DNA of 54,972 nt from a virus, in the IMG/VR virus record IMGVR_UViG_3300023179_008764, positions 1 through 54,972 of that record; one strand, 5' to 3'. How positions within the stretch are numbered: position 1 is the stretch's first letter; each line of letters opens with the position of its first letter. Below are positions 39,413 through 47,986 of the stretch, one piece after another. Position numbers and translations under genes: made by a program. The notes under the pieces are model-generated. The model was not told the DNA's origin, did not search any database, and saw only the letters and a list, made by a program, of their open reading frames with translations.

Positions 39413-40066
39413 TTAACCTAATTTAGTGTTAAAAAGATTATAAATTTTTGGATCAAACTTACCACCTAATACAGCTTTTATAATTTGCTTTCTCATATTT
39501 TCATCTGACTGTCTATATAAACTTCTTAATTCTGAAGCACTAGTAATTTTCTTTCCACCTACAGAAAAATCTATAGTAATAGGAGCAAATATATAACCAT
39601 GCCCACCATCCTCTCTAAACGGTTGCATTGAGTTTAAATCTGTAAATGGCTGAAAATAAGTTGGTGTACCTTTTTTTGTTGTACCGAATTTAAATCTAGG
39701 ATCAGATTCCATATCTTTCTTTCCTACAACGTAAACCACTTTTGCAATATTAGCATCATAGTTGCTAAGAATTTCTAAAGGTTTGTAAGGCTGTTTAACC
39801 TGAGCTATTTCACCTTCAGGTATACCAGCTGCAACCATTATAGCTTTTTTTTCTGCAAAATTAAAAGGATATCTTTCAGGATCTTTTACTTTAGCTATTT
39901 CATCAGCTGTTGCGATAAAAAAATCCGCGGCTGGAAATTGCTTTTTAGCCATATCATATATTTTTTTATGACCTTCATGAAAAGGCTGAAAGCGTCCAGG
40001 AAAAATAACAATTAAATTATTTTTTTGATGTTGTAATATTTCGTTAACTAATTTATAAAATTTCAT
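39413..40066 (-). CDS. Nucleotidyltransferase (cytidylyltransferase/NMNAT-like)
   Basis: 217 residues. IFPGRFQPFHEGH (21-33) is the HxGH nucleotide-binding signature, and KKITSASELRSLY (about 175-187) corresponds to the ISxTxxR motif. It transfers a nucleotide to a phosphorylated small molecule; NMN adenylylation or cytidylylation are both possible. The N-terminus MKFYKLVNEILQ precedes the core and resembles a targeting peptide. Overlaps the ligase-like gene by four bases (ATGA). Confidence 0.8.
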   Translation of the reverse strand: MKFYKLVNEILQHQKNNLIVIFPGRFQPFHEGHKKIYDMAKKQFPAADFFIATADEIAKVKDPERYPFNFAEKKAIMVAAGIPEGEIAQVKQPYKPLEILSNYDANIAKVVYVVGKKDMESDPRFKFGTTKKGTPTYFQPFTDLNSMQPFREDGGHGYIFAPITIDFSVGGKKITSASELRSLYRQSDENMRKQIIKAVLGGKFDPKIYNLFNTKLG

Positions 40067-41253
40067 AGTTGTACCCCAGGAGTTAATGTCATTCTAGCAC
40101 CTTCTTTACCATATTCTGGATTAACCATATAATTTTGATTAGACATTTGTCTAGGATTTTCTTCTTCTTCTTGACGCTTAGTAGCAAACTTACCTTGTTC
40201 TTTTCCTAAAATAAAATTACCAGTTATTTTAACTGGATTTGGAGATATAGATTTATCCCTTACGACAATACCTTCTTGCGTGCTCAAAGTACCTAGATCT
40301 GAAGAAGCTGCATCTTTAATTGCTTGCCCTAAAATCATAGTAGCATGATAAAACACAGCACCTGAAATAGCTTTTTCTATAGCTTTTTTATCATTACCTA
40401 TATACATGTTCATAGGCGTCCCAGCCGAGATGTTTTTATAATTTTCTAAACTCATAGCTGAAATAGTTTTACCCGAAGCAAGCTTAATCTTATCTGCTCT
40501 TGGATTTTTAGCTGCAGCTAACCAATCTTTCAAAGGTTTTGTAGCTATATTTTTTGAATCATAACTAACAGTAAAAGGTTCATTTAAAGGCTTATTAAAG
40601 TCAACCTTATTCATTTTTACAATAAATTCATGCTCTACATCAAAATTCTTTTGTTTAGCAATAGGGTCAACTTTTGCAATTAAATCTTGTAAAGCTTTTT
40701 TATCGTAATTTATTTCTCTCGATGCCCTTCTTACACTACCTCTTACCGGGCTTTTTACTTCTATAATTTCGTTCAACCCATGTATTGCTAAGAAGTTTTT
40801 TGCATAACCAACTACATTTGTTGCTCCTTGAACATATTCCATATTAAATAAAATTTTGTTATTATTCCACATTTTTAATTTTTTAAGATCTTTTTCTATA
40901 GTAGGAATTGCAGTATTAAAGATATCTAAAACAGTACCACCTATATTAATCATACCATGTCCTTGAGGAAACCTAGCTGTCAATTTAGCTTTTGTAACTC
41001 CCTCTACATCTTCCGGTTTATTTGAGCCTCTATCCATAGCAAATTCTTTCTGACCTTCAGCATTTGTTATTAACTTTATAGAAGCATTAGCACCGTCTAT
41101 TTTTACTGCAGAAGGCTTAGTACCGAGGCTTTTAGCAAGTTTATCAAATATAGAAATCAAATTCTTACCTGTATTAGCTCCTGGTAAATCAAAGGGATGG
41201 GCCATGTGACCAGCTACCCCGCCCTCCAATATAAACTGTGCAAACGTTATCAT
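40063..41253 (-). CDS. ATP-dependent polynucleotide ligase-like protein
   Basis: 396 residues from the ATG at 41253, just after the upstream stop. Covalent nucleotidyltransferase motifs: AVKIDGANASI (49-59, nucleotidyl Lys51), ILFNMEYVQG (134-143), EGIVVRD (327-333) and VKITGNF (341-347). DNA versus RNA ligase cannot be decided. The start MITFAQFILEGG has the form of a T4 capsid-targeting peptide with a possible gp21 cut after Glu10. Confidence 0.75.
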   Translation of the reverse strand: MITFAQFILEGGVAGHMAHPFDLPGANTGKNLISIFDKLAKSLGTKPSAVKIDGANASIKLITNAEGQKEFAMDRGSNKPEDVEGVTKAKLTARFPQGHGMINIGGTVLDIFNTAIPTIEKDLKKLKMWNNNKILFNMEYVQGATNVVGYAKNFLAIHGLNEIIEVKSPVRGSVRRASREINYDKKALQDLIAKVDPIAKQKNFDVEHEFIVKMNKVDFNKPLNEPFTVSYDSKNIATKPLKDWLAAAKNPRADKIKLASGKTISAMSLENYKNISAGTPMNMYIGNDKKAIEKAISGAVFYHATMILGQAIKDAASSDLGTLSTQEGIVVRDKSISPNPVKITGNFILGKEQGKFATKRQEEEENPRQMSNQNYMVNPEYGKEGARMTLTPGVQL

Positions 41254-41254
41254 A

Positions 41255-42772
41255 CTAACTAGGAAAAGACACCTGTGCTGCAGCACCTCTTTTGTCAATA
41301 GATATGTTAACTTTTGCATTATTTTTTAGTAAGAAATTGTATGTAGTAAATAATTTTTCACCTATTGAATTACCAGGGACGCTAAAAAACATTACTTTTT
41401 TATGTGATATATCTTCCTTTACATCTTCTGGTGTATCTTTAGGAAATGATCTACCACTAGCAAATATTATTCCTTTAAAATTATGATAATGTTTGTACAG
41501 CGCAATATGTAACGCTGCAATAATATATCTTAAACCTTGCATATCTTTTAAATTATGTCTAAAAAAGTTAATATTTTGCATTATAAAAGTTATTAACTGT
41601 TCTTTATCATTTTCATTTAATTCATATGTCCTACAAGCTACTATCCCTTTAGCTAGCTGATCATTTGTTAAACTATCTATATCACCAAAAAAAGCATTTA
41701 CTGAAGAAAGAAAATCTTTTAATGGTTCTACTTTTTTTGCTGTTTGATAAGCTGTAAGTCTATCGACAATATTCTTTTTAAGAGTCTCTACTGACTTTAC
41801 AACTTTATTTTTAGCTACTACCTGAGGTATAGCTGTTTCAATAGTACTAACTAAATCTTGCAAATTATTATCATTATCTAATGCATTTTTAACATTAGTA
41901 AGATAATTTCTTATATTAGGTAGATTTGTACTTTTCTTAGATTCAGGTGATTCAGAAAGCGCTTTTTCAATAAAATTTAATATATCTTTTTTAGCAGCTC
42001 GTAAAGCTTTTTCTGGTAGACTTTCTGCTGCAGACTGTGATAAAATATTAGCTAATTCATCTTGTGTACCTTCTATAGCAAACGATTTACCAGCACCTAT
42101 CATTCGCGCGTCATAGTCTTTAAACTCTACTTCTCCAAATCCTGGAAAAAACAAATCACCTGTCTTTCCCTTTACAGCATCAGATATTAATGTTGTAGCT
42201 ACTTCACCCCTACCTACATTAATACCTTTTAGTTGAGGTACAATATTAAATAAATTTCCAACCACTTTTAAAGCGTCTTCTGGGTTACTGAATAACGCTT
42301 TAAATGTATCCGGAATTAAATCAAAATACAGTTTAGGAGCTGTACTGTCACCTGCTTCAATCAATTTTCTTGTCGGGTTATTAGGATCAGTTTGAATGGT
42401 AATTAAATTTTCAAAAGCATCTACATTTAATTTATATTTATCAAACGCTGAATGAACACGTTCTGAAACAGCTTTAACTGACCACCCGTCTTTAGATAGC
42501 GCTTCATCTATAATATTATTAGCTGATACATCCTTACCGGACTTACCTTTCCACGACCTACTTTTATCTATTAGCCTTGCAATGTTATCCGCTAGCTGAT
42601 CTGAAACACCTTTAAACTCTTGCATAGAGCCGTGAGGTGGGTTTTTATGAACCAATATTTCTGCGTTCTCTTTATTTATGTAAACTATATTACGAGGTGG
42701 CGGAGGTACTGGCTTATTAAATGATTCAGATAGATAGACTTGATCTAAGCTCCTGTAAGGCTTTTTCTTCAT
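41255..42772 (-). CDS. Large protein with a PD-(D/E)XK nuclease-like motif
   Basis: 505 residues. At 187-226 lies GRGE...GDLFF...EVEFK...ARM, with Glu190, Asp206 and Glu216-x-Lys218, the order of a PD-(D/E)XK active site. Otherwise helical, with an N-terminal Pro-rich part and a compact C-terminal alpha/beta domain (LRYIIAALHIALYKHYHNF). The first residues KPYRSLDQVYLSESFNK resemble a targeting peptide. Two bases separate it from the downstream ligase-like gene, so they likely act together. I know no named homologue. Confidence 0.6.
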   Translation of the reverse strand: MKKKPYRSLDQVYLSESFNKPVPPPPRNIVYINKENAEILVHKNPPHGSMQEFKGVSDQLADNIARLIDKSRSWKGKSGKDVSANNIIDEALSKDGWSVKAVSERVHSAFDKYKLNVDAFENLITIQTDPNNPTRKLIEAGDSTAPKLYFDLIPDTFKALFSNPEDALKVVGNLFNIVPQLKGINVGRGEVATTLISDAVKGKTGDLFFPGFGEVEFKDYDARMIGAGKSFAIEGTQDELANILSQSAAESLPEKALRAAKKDILNFIEKALSESPESKKSTNLPNIRNYLTNVKNALDNDNNLQDLVSTIETAIPQVVAKNKVVKSVETLKKNIVDRLTAYQTAKKVEPLKDFLSSVNAFFGDIDSLTNDQLAKGIVACRTYELNENDKEQLITFIMQNINFFRHNLKDMQGLRYIIAALHIALYKHYHNFKGIIFASGRSFPKDTPEDVKEDISHKKVMFFSVPGNSIGEKLFTTYNFLLKNNAKVNISIDKRGAAAQVSFPS

Positions 42773-42774
42773 GA

Positions 42775-43224
42775 TTAAACTGCGACATCATTGCTGTATC
42801 GCTTCATTATATTTAGAATTTCCTTATACTTTGCCATAAAATTATTTTCATTTATAGACTTTACAAAGCTTTGAAAATGAGGATTTTGAACTTTTTGAGG
42901 GTTGTCTTGATAATTTTCATTAGCCGCAATAGCTGCTTGCAGACCTTCTCTTACTTCTGTAGCGTTTTCTTTAGTTATTGGAATAGAAAATAAATCATCA
43001 ATAGCCCCTGGAGGTACGTTCATAACTAAAGCTTTAGCAAGCATTCTTACTATATCTACATATCCTTCTGGTGGAATTGATTGTGGTTGTGTGTCTGTTG
43101 CAGCTGCAGGCTGCTCTGTAGCTGGGGCTGGTGCTGCAGCATCTTGAGGTGGTAAAGCAGACTGCTCTTCACCTGCTTCTGTGTACATATCCATGTATTT
43201 TTTAAGTGTATTGGCAAAACCCAT
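42775..43224 (-). CDS. Ala/Pro-linker protein of unknown function, possible virion protein
   Basis: 149 residues. N-terminal amphipathic helix (GFANTLKKYMDMYTEAG), an Ala/Pro/Gln linker (about 23-50), then a helical domain. Late box five bases upstream and immediately upstream of the nuclease-like gene. Same build (short helix, low-complexity linker, compact domain) as the 354-residue protein at 4.8 kb. Confidence 0.6.
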   Translation of the reverse strand: MGFANTLKKYMDMYTEAGEEQSALPPQDAAAPAPATEQPAAATDTQPQSIPPEGYVDIVRMLAKALVMNVPPGAIDDLFSIPITKENATEVREGLQAAIAANENYQDNPQKVQNPHFQSFVKSINENNFMAKYKEILNIMKRYSNDVAV

Positions 43225-43229
43225 ACTAA

Positions 43230-43237
43230 TATTTATG
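43230..43237 (-). promoter_or_regulatory. Late-type promoter box
   Basis: CATAAATA on the - strand five bases before the ATG at 43224. It is the best promoter ahead of the four-gene run to 39413. Confidence 0.6.
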
Positions 43238-43240
43238 TAA

Positions 43241-43804
43241 TTATACTATAAGAAGTTGTTTAGTCTTAAGGAGATTAAAGTATTCCTTATTAAGAAATAC
43301 CAGATCATTTTTCTTAGTAAACGTTTTAACCTTATTAAATGTAAACTTTTCTATATTAACATTGTTTATATAGTCTCTAATACCGTTAATCACTTCAATA
43401 CCCCTTCCATCATTTTTGGATAGTAAATGTGATAAAAATTCAAATGAAATATTTGTTATAAATACCTTTATTGGAAGTATTTTTTTAACTTTTGATAAAA
43501 TAGAATTTATTAGTTTTAATACATCTTCTTCTTTAAAATACTTTAAAATCTTAAATCCTTCTAGCTGCGTATTATTAAAATATATAACATTCTTTTCCGT
43601 AGTTTTATCGTTCAACAAAAATTCACATATACTATGAATAATATGATGATAAAAAAACTTCTTTGCATCTGAACGAATCTTCGGTCCTAACAGCTCAAAT
43701 TGATGTAAATCGTTTATGAGCTTTACTTCAATATTCTTAGTATATAAATGATTAAAATTTATTAATCTAAAATTATATTGCTTAAAGTCCATCTTACGCA
43801 TCAT
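43241..43804 (-). CDS. Protein of unknown function
   Basis: 187 residues, Lys/Phe/Ile/Asn-rich, alpha/beta. Three possible ATGs within the first five codons. No motif recognised. Follows the GIY-YIG gene with 12 bases between them. Confidence 0.5.
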   Translation of the reverse strand: MMRKMDFKQYNFRLINFNHLYTKNIEVKLINDLHQFELLGPKIRSDAKKFFYHHIIHSICEFLLNDKTTEKNVIYFNNTQLEGFKILKYFKEEDVLKLINSILSKVKKILPIKVFITNISFEFLSHLLSKNDGRGIEVINGIRDYINNVNIEKFTFNKVKTFTKKNDLVFLNKEYFNLLKTKQLLIV

Positions 43805-43816
43805 AATAAATGCTTT

Positions 43817-44236
43817 TTAATTTTGTTCAAGAAATTTTTTAGGCGGTCGACCGATCCTAACATTTATAATACCATTATAATAGTCATTTCTTAATAAGAC
43901 GTTTCTTTCTATCTGCTCTGAAATTTCAAAATAGGCTAATTCCCACTTAGACTCGCATGTCTTTAGAATTTTAAAAATAAATTTATCTTTACCAAACTTT
44001 AAAATATCTTCGTTTAATTCTGTTGAAGAGCTAGTGTATTCCTTCCAATCCGACTCTTTAATTTCTATTCTTTTATTTTTTTTACCCTTTAACGGCTTTC
44101 TTTTAAGCTTAGATTTGCATTGTTTTTTACCAATATATTTTTTTCCGTTAACCGTATTTGTTATTTCGTAAATAAAACCAAAAGTATTTTCTGTCATTTT
44201 GACAGATTCATTTAATATCCAATGTCCTGTTTCCAC
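43817..44236 (-). CDS. GIY-YIG endonuclease, Seg-like homing type
   Basis: 139 residues from GTG. GFIYEI (20-25) and KYIGKK (33-38) are the GIY and YIG strands in variant form, followed by WKEYTSSSTELNEDI, then a WELAYFE helix with the metal-binding Glu and a terminal YYNGIINVRIGRPP. This is the pattern of the Seg-like mobile endonucleases of T4-like phages. It would cut DNA and spread by homing. Start is supported by an ACTAAATA box five bases upstream; an ATG at 44197 is an alternative. Confidence 0.8.
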   Translation of the reverse strand: METGHWILNESVKMTENTFGFIYEITNTVNGKKYIGKKQCKSKLKRKPLKGKKNKRIEIKESDWKEYTSSSTELNEDILKFGKDKFIFKILKTCESKWELAYFEISEQIERNVLLRNDYYNGIINVRIGRPPKKFLEQN

Positions 44237-44241
44237 AGAAC

Positions 44242-44249
44242 TATTTAGT
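44242..44249 (-). promoter_or_regulatory. Late-type promoter box (variant)
   Basis: ACTAAATA on the - strand five bases before the GTG at 44236. Confidence 0.35.
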
Positions 44250-44506
44250 TATAGTCCTAAACCTGGCAAAGGCCTTCTTTGTATTTTTATTTTTTCTTTT
44301 TTCTTTTTTTTGCCTACGCCTAGCATTTTTGGCAATCTTGTGTCATTAGGAGCATAAGCTTGATCATTTTGAGAAGGAAACTGATTACCATGCGAACCAG
44401 CTGAGCCACCTTGACCTACACCAAAAACGCTCGCTGGACCCCCGGAAACCATATCTTCTTGCAATACTTTATAGTATGCCTGTTCAAATAACCCCATTGA
44501 TTTCAT
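44249..44506 (-). CDS. Small basic protein copying the major capsid protein N-arm
   Basis: 85 residues. Residues 1-18 form an amphipathic targeting-like peptide (GLFEQAYYKVLQE); residues 22-61 align with residues 66-107 of the gp23 encoded in this window, including 20 of 21 identities across GNQFPSQND and YAPNDTRLPK; residues 65-85 are Lys-rich. Similarity is also visible in the DNA (44327-44450 against 16417-16530). In gp23 the copied part begins just after the predicted prohead-protease cut. The protein may be a capsid-binding internal peptide. It is not simply a broken gp23, since it has its own start, a new tail and good codons. Confidence 0.75.
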   Translation of the reverse strand: MKSMGLFEQAYYKVLQEDMVSGGPASVFGVGQGGSAGSHGNQFPSQNDQAYAPNDTRLPKMLGVGKKKKKEKIKIQRRPLPGLGL

Positions 44507-44532
44507 AATAAGTTATACTATTATTTAATTTA

Positions 44533-44925
44533 ATGATACTAGAAGATTACATAAAAGAGCTAGAAAATGACTTAAAAATTGATGAGCTTAATTTAAAAGA
44601 TTATCAATTAAGATTACCTGGCATCAAGCATAAATGGGCTGGTAGGTGTATAAGACATAAATTAGATCTTATTGAAGTAAAGCGCGAAAAAGAAAATCTT
44701 AAGAAAACTCTAGCTGATAAGCTTCAAGAGCAAAGCCCAGTAAAAATTGCAACACCGGTTGCCGAAAGAACAGCTGAAAAACACGCAGAAGTTATTAAGC
44801 TTGACGATAAAATTAAACAACTCGAATTAGTTGTAGAACTGTTAGAAAAAGCCGAAAAAACTTTAAGCTCTACATCATATGATATAAAAAATCTCGTTGA
44901 TATTATTAAGCTAGAAACCACATGA
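44533..44925 (+). CDS. uvsY: UvsY-like recombination mediator
   Basis: 130 residues, mostly helical (LEDYIKELENDLKID, then IKHKWAGRCIRHKLDLIEVK). Size, composition, KW-containing helix and position right beside uvsW match T4 UvsY, which loads UvsX on gp32-coated ssDNA. Sequence similarity to T4 UvsY is weak, so context carries weight. The stop overlaps the uvsW start (ATGA). Confidence 0.7.
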   Translation: MILEDYIKELENDLKIDELNLKDYQLRLPGIKHKWAGRCIRHKLDLIEVKREKENLKKTLADKLQEQSPVKIATPVAERTAEKHAEVIKLDDKIKQLELVVELLEKAEKTLSSTSYDIKNLVDIIKLETT

Positions 44926-46382
44926 CGAATTTTACTTACGATACAAAAAAGAATACTGCTATTGTTACAGGTGAAATGCTTGAAAATATTAGAGAAGCAT
45001 TTTCTGTTAAAAATGAAGCAGCTTTTTTTGTTAGACGTCGCTATGGGCGTTTTTTACCAGATAGAACTTACGCTATAACACCTGCAGGTAGATTTGAACC
45101 CGGGTTGTATTTTGAAATTAGAAAATATTTAACTAACAACAATTATACAGGTGAAGTTAAAACAGATGAAACTCTCTTTGATGTAATTAAGCCATCTCAC
45201 CGGTGGGAGAGTAATCCACAATTTTCTAAAGACGTTATACCTCTTGCATTACCGTTAAGAGACTATCAAGAAGAAATTGTAAGAAAAGCGTTTAATATAG
45301 GCCGAGGTACAATTGTGCTTGCTACTGCAGGCGGTAAAACACTTACTGCTGCCTCATTACTAACAAAAATATTTTTACTACATGGTTCTAATTTTAAGTG
45401 CTTATACATTGTACCGGATTTAGGATTAGTGGAGCAAACATATAGTGATTTTCTAGCTTATAATGTACCTTTTTCTATGCGTAAGTGGACGGGTAATAGC
45501 CCTTACGAGCACGATAATTCAAATATTGTTATTGCTAACCTAGGTATCTTGCAAAGTAAAAATACGGATTTATCTTGGATTCAAAACGTAGATGCTTTAA
45601 TTGTTGACGAAGTACATAAAATTAGAAAAGGAAATGAAGTTAATAAAATTATTAAATTAATCAAAACGCCTGTTCGATTTGGGTTTACTGGTACAATGCC
45701 TGAAAATTTAATGGACCAATGGAATATTATAGGCAAGATAGGTCCTGTAATATACGAGAAGAATAGCTACGAACTTAGGTTAGAGAACTTTATTAGTAAT
45801 GTACAAGTTCAAATATTGAAATTAATTTATAAAGAAGACCCTTTTAAAGATGTAGTAATATCATCAGCAAATTTATTTAGAGAAGAGCAAAGATTCTTAA
45901 TGCGCAGCACATTTAGAAATTCTGTAATTAGTAAGCTCGCTTGTAAGCTTAATAATAACGCTCTTATTTTGGTAGACTTTATTGAGCATGGAGAAAATTT
46001 ATACAGAGCAATTAAAGAAATGTGTCCAAATAAACAATGTTATTTTATTAGAGGAGAAGTAGAAGTTACTGAAAGAGAAAAAATAAGAAAGCTTATAGAA
46101 GAGCATTCTGACGTTGTTGTAGTAGCTATTACAAAAATATTTTCGACAGGTATTAATATAAAAAATCTCCATTACATTATTTTTGCATGCGGTGGAAAGG
46201 CCAAAATTAAAATAGTTCAGTCAATAGGTAGAGGTCTTCGCTTGCATAAGGATAAGGATAAGCTTATAATATTTGATGTCGCTGACGACTTTAAGTATGG
46301 CTTATTGCATATGGATAAGCGTATAGCACTTTATGAGAAAGAAAAAATCCAACACACAATTAAAGAAATTACCGAAGCTTAA
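44922..46382 (+). CDS. uvsW: UvsW-like superfamily 2 helicase
   Basis: 486 residues. Q-like region LRDYQEEIVRKA, Walker A ATAGGKT (about 134-140), DEVH at about 229, FGFTGTMP, and motif VI QSIGRGLRLHKD. UvsW drives branch migration and resolves R-loops and stalled forks, switching origin-based to recombination-based replication in T4. Its 3' end overlaps gene 55 by 50 bases. Confidence 0.92.
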   Translation: MTNFTYDTKKNTAIVTGEMLENIREAFSVKNEAAFFVRRRYGRFLPDRTYAITPAGRFEPGLYFEIRKYLTNNNYTGEVKTDETLFDVIKPSHRWESNPQFSKDVIPLALPLRDYQEEIVRKAFNIGRGTIVLATAGGKTLTAASLLTKIFLLHGSNFKCLYIVPDLGLVEQTYSDFLAYNVPFSMRKWTGNSPYEHDNSNIVIANLGILQSKNTDLSWIQNVDALIVDEVHKIRKGNEVNKIIKLIKTPVRFGFTGTMPENLMDQWNIIGKIGPVIYEKNSYELRLENFISNVQVQILKLIYKEDPFKDVVISSANLFREEQRFLMRSTFRNSVISKLACKLNNNALILVDFIEHGENLYRAIKEMCPNKQCYFIRGEVEVTEREKIRKLIEEHSDVVVVAITKIFSTGINIKNLHYIIFACGGKAKIKIVQSIGRGLRLHKDKDKLIIFDVADDFKYGLLHMDKRIALYEKEKIQHTIKEITEA

Positions 46383-46929
46383 AGCTAAAAAGCAGAAGGT
46401 AGAGCGTAAGGTCAAGGCTAAAGAAGCTGATGACGATATTACTCATATACCGCCAGAACTTACACCTACTATTACTAAGCTTGCTGCTAAAGATAAAGTT
46501 CACTATGTCAATGGTAGAGAATTTGAAGAAGAAATTCGTGCGTATTATAAGTCAGGCAACATTACAGAAAAACTAGGTGAGAGCTTAACTAAGATTGCAA
46601 ACGGACTGTCTTATGCGCCAAATTTTATAAACTATTCTTATAAGGATGATATGATAGGCGATGCTATAGTTAAAATGTTCTCAGCTTTACGTAACAAAAA
46701 ATTTAGACTAGATTCAGGTTTTAGCCCATTCTCATATTTTACAACTATTGCATTTCATGCTTTTATTAATAGAATTAAAAAAGAAAACAAGCATCATGCA
46801 GCTTTAAACGAATACAGAGAAAAGGTTTATACAGAACATATGATTAATCCGGAGCTAATGGGCGGTGCACATATATATGTCGAGCCTGATAAGGAAGACG
46901 CGGATAATTATAATTCGACTCATGAGTAA
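46333..46929 (+). CDS. 55: Late-transcription sigma factor
   Basis: 198 residues. YVNGREFEEEIRAYYKSG (about 58-75), a region-2-like core FINYSYKDDMIGDAIVKMFSALRNKKF (about 98-124) and SPFSYFTTIAFHAFINRIKKE match T4 gp55 and its marine relatives. It directs host RNA polymerase to TATAAATA late promoters, in keeping with the many NATAAATA boxes here. The Lys-rich N-terminus (first 35 residues) overlaps uvsW; no later good start exists. Confidence 0.9.
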   Translation: MRKKKSNTQLKKLPKLKAKKQKVERKVKAKEADDDITHIPPELTPTITKLAAKDKVHYVNGREFEEEIRAYYKSGNITEKLGESLTKIANGLSYAPNFINYSYKDDMIGDAIVKMFSALRNKKFRLDSGFSPFSYFTTIAFHAFINRIKKENKHHAALNEYREKVYTEHMINPELMGGAHIYVEPDKEDADNYNSTHE

Positions 46930-47986
46930 AGAGCTAATAACAAAATCTAATAAAATTTGCTGCATTGCTGATCTACACATTGGTGTACATCAAAATAGTA
47001 TTTTATGGCATGAAACTGCTTTGAAATGGGCTAAATGGCTAAAAGATGAACTTAATAATGCAGGTATAAAAGATATTTTTATTTTAGGAGATTTGTATCA
47101 TTACAGAGATGAAATAGCAGTTAATACTATTCATGTTGTTAATCAAATATTAAAAATGTGGTCTGAGTTTAATATTGTTATACTGGTGGGTAATCACGAC
47201 GCTTATTACAAAGATAGATCAGATGTAAACTCTCTTTCAATATTAGACGGCTGGAAAAATATACAAGTTATTAGCGAAGCTTCGACATATACAATTTATG
47301 GCAAGACATGTTCCTTTTTACCCTGGGGAGCAAATATAGATAATATTGAAAATTCTGATATTATTTTTGGTCATCTAGAGATTGAAAGCTTTAAGATGAA
47401 TGCTCATAAGCTATGTGATCACGGTATGACAGCTAAAGATCTTTTAACAAAAGCTAATTTAATTCTTACAGGCCATTTTCATTTAAGAGATGAAAGGAAA
47501 TACGATAGTAAGACTATTGTTTATGTTGGTAATCCTTTTGAAATGGATTTCGGTGATACTGGATCAACTAAAGGTTATTATTTGTTAGATTTTAATACTC
47601 TCAAATATGAATTTTTTGAAAACAACCTTTCACCTAAACATAAAAAATTATCTTTAACAGAACTAATCGATACAAAAATGAGCGGTGATAATATAAAATT
47701 ATTAGCAGAAAATAACATTATTAAATTGCTAATCGATAAGAAAATTTCTAGTGATAATATTGATTTATTAATTCAAAAGATTTCTAGCTATAAACCGTTT
47801 AGTCTTTCAGCTGATTATTCATTATACGATAATTCTATCGGCGTAAATGACGACCAGCAGGTAGATTTATCTGGTGTAGATATGAGTAAGGCTATAGAAG
47901 AATTTATTAATCTATTAGATATTGATAAAAAGATAGACGTTTCACGGTATTGCTTAGAATTATATAAAAAGGCTTGTAACGCATGA
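46922..47986 (+). CDS. 47: Recombination nuclease subunit (Mre11/SbcD-like)
   Basis: 354 residues from the ATG at 46922, which overlaps the end of gene 55 by 8 bases. Phosphoesterase motifs: IADLHIG (15-21), ILGDLYHYRDE, LVGNHDAYYKD and TGHFH with downstream GNPFEMDFGD. With gp46 it resects DNA ends for UvsX-dependent recombination. Its stop overlaps gene 46. Confidence 0.93.
   Translation: MSKELITKSNKICCIADLHIGVHQNSILWHETALKWAKWLKDELNNAGIKDIFILGDLYHYRDEIAVNTIHVVNQILKMWSEFNIVILVGNHDAYYKDRSDVNSLSILDGWKNIQVISEASTYTIYGKTCSFLPWGANIDNIENSDIIFGHLEIESFKMNAHKLCDHGMTAKDLLTKANLILTGHFHLRDERKYDSKTIVYVGNPFEMDFGDTGSTKGYYLLDFNTLKYEFFENNLSPKHKKLSLTELIDTKMSGDNIKLLAENNIIKLLIDKKISSDNIDLLIQKISSYKPFSLSADYSLYDNSIGVNDDQQVDLSGVDMSKAIEEFINLLDIDKKIDVSRYCLELYKKACNA

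Noticed and set aside
44249-44506. Degenerate gp23 pseudogene
   Set aside because: The frame is intact, with a new N-terminus and tail and only the N-arm conserved, so a functional short protein is more likely.
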